The notes under the pieces are model-generated. The model saw only the letters and a program-made list of their open reading frames with translations. It was not told where the DNA came from and made no database searches. This document shows positions 4,781 to 6,873 of a DNA stretch of 6,873 nt, piece by piece. The translations under genes and the position numbers were made by a program. The DNA is taken from contig CAYGWJ010000483.1 of NCBI GenBank assembly GCA_964353405.1, forward strand, positions 1-6,873, written 5' to 3'. The stretch is from JBGLNJ01 sp964353405. GTDB taxonomy: Bacteria > Chloroflexota > Anaerolineae > Fen-1058. The first letter of the stretch is position 1; every line of letters begins with the position of its first letter.

Positions 4781-5526
4781 TAGCTTTCCGTGTGAATGGG
4801 CTGGGGATTGGGCGTGAACCGCACCCGGAACAGGCCCTTGATGTCTTCCCACGCCGTCGAAGCGATCTTGACTGTGGTGCCGGGGTCCTCTTGCCATTGC
4901 ACGGGCACATCGTGGATGCGGTAGCCGCGCTGCTCGGCACGCAACAAGAGCTCCGAATCAAAGAACCACGCCTGGTCCTGTACGAGCGGAACGAGTTCCC
5001 GCACCGCCTTGCGCGTGCAAGCCTTGAAGCCGCACTGCGCGTCGGAAAAACGTTTGAACGGGAACAGGAGCTTGACCATCAGGTTGTAGGTGCGTGAGAT
5101 AAACTCGCGAGTGAGCGAGCGCTGGATGCGGCTTTGCGGCAAGAGCCGCGACCCGGTGGCGACGTGCAGCTCGCCTTTGACCAACGGCTCTATCATCGGC
5201 ATAAAGGCATCCAGCCCGGTCGAAAGGTCAACGTCCATGTAGCTGACCACGTCTGCATCGCTGTCGAGCCAGGCGCGGCGTAATGCGCGCCCCCGGCCTT
5301 TTCTGTCCAGGTGGACAAGCCCGACCTCGCCCGGCCAGCGCTTGCTCAGCTCTTGAGCGATATCAAGCGTACGGTCTCGAGAGGCATTATCGGCGACGAC
5401 GATGCGCCAGCGGTAGGGGCAGTTTTGTAGCAAAAACTCGCGCAGCCTGACGAGGCTGCTTTCAAGGTCGCGCTCCTCGTTGTAGACCGGTATGACGACA
5501 TCTATCCTGACAGGGGGTTCCGGCAT
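4780..5526 (-). CDS. Family 2 glycosyltransferase, polyprenyl-phosphate glucosyltransferase-like
   Basis: The 248-residue protein has a GT-A fold typical of the dolichyl-phosphate mannosyl/glucosyltransferase group. It opens with VVIPVYNEERDLE (10-22), then VVADNASRDRT (43-53), RKGRGRALRRAW (75-86), MDVDLSTG (97-104, the DxD-type metal and nucleotide site), GSRLL (125-129), SDAQCGFKA (161-169), WFFDSELLLRAE (187-198) and VPVQWQEDPGTTV (207-219). The DLST and QCGFK motifs fit ALG5-type enzymes, which move glucose from UDP-glucose to a polyprenyl phosphate at the membrane. The protein has no transmembrane segment, so it would be peripheral. The start at 5526 has AAGGAGC about 6 bases upstream and follows a predicted promoter by about 25 bases. 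An in-frame ATG at 5646 would overlap ftsY and is rejected. The gene leads the moaC/moaD-moaE operon, with no evident biochemical link. Confidence 0.88.
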   Translation of the reverse strand: MPEPPVRIDVVIPVYNEERDLESSLVRLREFLLQNCPYRWRIVVADNASRDRTLDIAQELSKRWPGEVGLVHLDRKGRGRALRRAWLDSDADVVSYMDVDLSTGLDAFMPMIEPLVKGELHVATGSRLLPQSRIQRSLTREFISRTYNLMVKLLFPFKRFSDAQCGFKACTRKAVRELVPLVQDQAWFFDSELLLRAEQRGYRIHDVPVQWQEDPGTTVKIASTAWEDIKGLFRVRFTPNPQPIHTES

Positions 5527-5557
5527 CAAAGCTCCTTGATCACAAAACGTGGCGCAG

Positions 5558-5586
5558 ATTATAACACAGCCGATGTGCCTTTCCAA
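5558..5586 (-). promoter_or_regulatory. Promoter of the glycosyltransferase-moaC-moaDE operon
   Basis: On the minus strand, TTGGAA (5586-5581, four of six consensus bases) is followed by a 17-base spacer and a perfect TATAAT (5563-5558). Transcription would begin near 5551, about 25 bases before the glycosyltransferase ATG. Its -35 box overlaps that of the opposing ftsY promoter. Confidence 0.65.
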
Positions 5587-5608
5587 ACTTACGTGGGTCA
5601 GGTATAAT
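5580..5608 (+). promoter_or_regulatory. Promoter of ftsY
   Basis: TTTCCA (5580-5585, four of six consensus bases), a 17-base spacer and a perfect TATAAT (5603-5608) place the transcription start near 5615. That gives a leader of about 23 bases ending in the ribosome binding site GGAGG (5629-5633). The -35 box shares five bases with the -35 box of the minus-strand promoter. Confidence 0.65.
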
Positions 5609-5637
5609 CTCAAACCGGCTAGATCCATGGAGGAAGC

Positions 5638-6555
5638 ATGTTTCAAAAGTTTGCGTCATTGCGAGACAGCCTGACCAAAACGCGCGATACAGTGTTTGGC
5701 CACGTTGTCACATTGCTGGGACAGAGTCAAGTCACACCGGAGCTATGGGAGGAGCTGGAGGCGTTGCTCGTCCAGGCGGACGTGGGTGTCAACACCACGC
5801 TGGAGCTGTTGGATCGCATGCGCGCCCGAGCGGCGCGTGAAGGCATCGCGCGCGCCGACCTGTTGCGCACAGCGCTCAGGGAGGAGCTGCGCGCGATGTT
5901 GGGCGATCCTCGCCCGCTCGACATCGGCCCCGGTCGCCCGCTGACGGTTGTTCTCGTGGTTGGGGTGAATGGGTCCGGCAAGACGACGAGCATCGCCAAA
6001 CTCGCTGCGTTCTGCAAGCGGCAGAGGCGGAATGTGCTGCTGGCGGCGGCGGATACCTTTCGAGCGGCGGCGGGAGAACAGCTTGACATCTGGGCTAAAC
6101 GGGTTGGCGTGCCGGTGGTCGGCGGGCAGCCGGGCAGCGATCCCGGCTCGGTGGTGTTCGACGCGATACGGGCAGCGCAAGCGCGCAAGGCTGACCTGCT
6201 CATCGCGGATACGGCGGGCCGATTGCACACGCAATACAATTTGATGCAGGAACTGTTAAAAGTTCGCACAGTGGCGGCCAAGGCCGTGCCGGGCGCGCCG
6301 CATGAAACGCTGCTGGTGATTGACGCGACGAATGGCCAGAACGCGTTGACACAGGCCCGCCAGTTCAAAGATGCGGTCGGCGTGAGCGGCGTCATCCTGA
6401 CCAAGCTGGACGGGACGGCCAAAGGCGGCATTGTGTTTGCCATTACGCACGAGTTGAATTTGCCGGTGCGCTTTGTTGGCACCGGCGAGCATGCGGAGGA
6501 TTGGGCCGAGTTTGACGGGGATGCCTTTGTGGCAGGCTTGTTCGATTCGGATTGA
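5638..6555 (+). CDS. ftsY: Signal recognition particle receptor FtsY
   Basis: The 305-residue GTPase receives SRP-ribosome-nascent chain complexes at the cytoplasmic membrane. It consists of the N domain (about 1-95, helical) and the G domain: P-loop GVNGSGKTT (109-117), DTFRAAAGEQL (139-149), DTAGR (191-195), TKLDGTAKGG (255-264), and the terminal GTGEHAEDWAEFDGDAFVAGLF (281-302), which closes the NG core. It lacks the long acidic A domain of E. coli FtsY, as is usual for short-form receptors. Membrane contact would rely on the N-terminal helix (MFQKFASLRDSL). The family's usual DL in the last motif reads DW here. The ATG at 5638 has GGAGG four bases upstream. The gene ends 6 bases from the stop of the convergent receiver-domain gene, and no terminator is seen between them. 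Confidence 0.96.
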   Translation: MFQKFASLRDSLTKTRDTVFGHVVTLLGQSQVTPELWEELEALLVQADVGVNTTLELLDRMRARAAREGIARADLLRTALREELRAMLGDPRPLDIGPGRPLTVVLVVGVNGSGKTTSIAKLAAFCKRQRRNVLLAAADTFRAAAGEQLDIWAKRVGVPVVGGQPGSDPGSVVFDAIRAAQARKADLLIADTAGRLHTQYNLMQELLKVRTVAAKAVPGAPHETLLVIDATNGQNALTQARQFKDAVGVSGVILTKLDGTAKGGIVFAITHELNLPVRFVGTGEHAEDWAEFDGDAFVAGLFDSD

Positions 6556-6561
6556 CGCCGT

Positions 6562-6873
6562 CTAGCGTGGTGCGCCGCGGTTCGATGGCGCCAGGGTCCG
6601 GCGCACACTCGCCCGTAACTGGTGCTCGTCGATTGGCTTGGAGAGGTAATCAGCCGCGCCCAGGGCGAATCCTTTTTGAACTTCAGCGCCAATGGAAGTT
6701 ACAATCACTGGGATGTTTTCGGTGTCTGGGTCCTGTTTGAGTTGATGCAATACCTCAAAGCCGTTGGCGTCTTGAACTAACACGTCCAGCACGATCAGAT
6801 TGGGTTTTTCCCGGCGAGCCAGCGGCAGCACATCTTTTCCCAGTGTCGTGATGAGGACGGTGTAATTCTCTGT
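6562..6873 (-). CDS. Response-regulator receiver domain protein, C-terminal part (5' end outside window)
   Basis: The frame is open at the right edge of the window and ends in TAG (6564-6562), giving 103 residues. Visible receiver landmarks are LIVLDV with the phospho-acceptor Asp (about residue 34), DANGFEVLHQLKQD, IPVIVTSI with the conserved Thr/Ser, and ALGAADYLSKP with the conserved Lys (about residue 82). These cover the second half of a CheY-like fold. The first strand with its acidic pair is outside the window. The domain ends shortly after its last helix (SVRRTLAPSNRGAPR), so it is the C-terminal domain of the protein. The ALGAADYLSKPI wording resembles terminal receivers of large hybrid histidine kinases, but a stand-alone regulator cannot be excluded. 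A GTG at 6831 is inside the domain and is not a plausible start. Confidence 0.88.
   Translation of the reverse strand, partial: TENYTVLITTLGKDVLPLARREKPNLIVLDVLVQDANGFEVLHQLKQDPDTENIPVIVTSIGAEVQKGFALGAADYLSKPIDEHQLRASVRRTLAPSNRGAPR

Noticed and set aside
4781..4897. Longer start for moaC, at 4897
   Set aside because: The extra 39 residues are the glycosyltransferase gene read in another frame. Starting at 4780 gives exactly the usual 161-residue MoaC.
5527..5646. Longer start for the glycosyltransferase, at 5646
   Set aside because: It would overlap the ftsY start and cross both promoters. The GT2 motif VVIPVYNEE begins 10 residues after the start at 5526, which has a good ribosome binding site.
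5727..6692. 321-codon open frame antisense to ftsY
   Set aside because: The plus strand carries all FtsY motifs in order. The antisense frame is Ser/Arg/Ala-rich low-complexity sequence, as expected of a shadow in GC-rich DNA.

Overview
The window looks like an ordinary chromosomal stretch of a free-living bacterium, GC-rich in most genes, with one lower-GC sugar cassette and one repeat-filled intergenic gap. The HflX, MoaC, MoaD-MoaE and FtsY sequences, together with the 'CATTGCGAG...GAAGCAATC' type of intergenic palindromic repeat, remind me of Chloroflexota (Anaerolineae-like) genomes. That placement is an inference from recall, not something the sequence proves.

Layout, left to right. 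(1) The 3' end of a plus-strand hflX GTPase gene (1-423) overlaps by 8 bases a 66-residue two-helix membrane protein gene (416-616). (2) Convergent to these is a minus-strand two-gene operon, transcribed right to left. It encodes a GHMP kinase of the L-arabinokinase type (2971-1523), whose stop codon overlaps the start of a GalU-like sugar-1-phosphate nucleotidyltransferase (1526-636) in an ATGA junction. A good sigma-70-type promoter sits at 3032-3060. (3) A 597-base gap (2972-3568) holds this promoter, a GC-rich hairpin and a dense cluster of imperfect inverted repeats (3128-3542). The cluster includes a pair of about 42-base inverted repeats that bracket a 313-base unit. (4) A second minus-strand operon reads family-2 glycosyltransferase (5526-4780), moaC (4780-4295), then a moaD-moaE fusion (4270-3569). 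(5) Divergent from it is a complete ftsY (5638-6555). The two promoters lie back to back with overlapping -35 boxes. (6) Convergent to ftsY is the 3' end of a minus-strand gene ending in a response-regulator receiver domain (6562-6873, incomplete at the window edge).

How the genes work together. The kinase and nucleotidyltransferase together would phosphorylate a free sugar at C1 and convert it to an NDP-sugar. This is a salvage route like the plant arabinokinase plus UDP-sugar pyrophosphorylase pair. MoaC and the MoaD-MoaE fusion cover two steps of molybdopterin synthesis: formation of cPMP and its conversion to molybdopterin. The glycosyltransferase resembles polyprenyl-phosphate glucosyltransferases and shares the operon without an obvious functional link. 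FtsY is the SRP receptor.

I do not see a wholly new system. The most interesting items are the kinase/nucleotidyltransferase cassette with its deviating base composition, the internal Gly-Gly of the MoaD-MoaE fusion, the composite repeat unit, and the overlapping divergent promoters.
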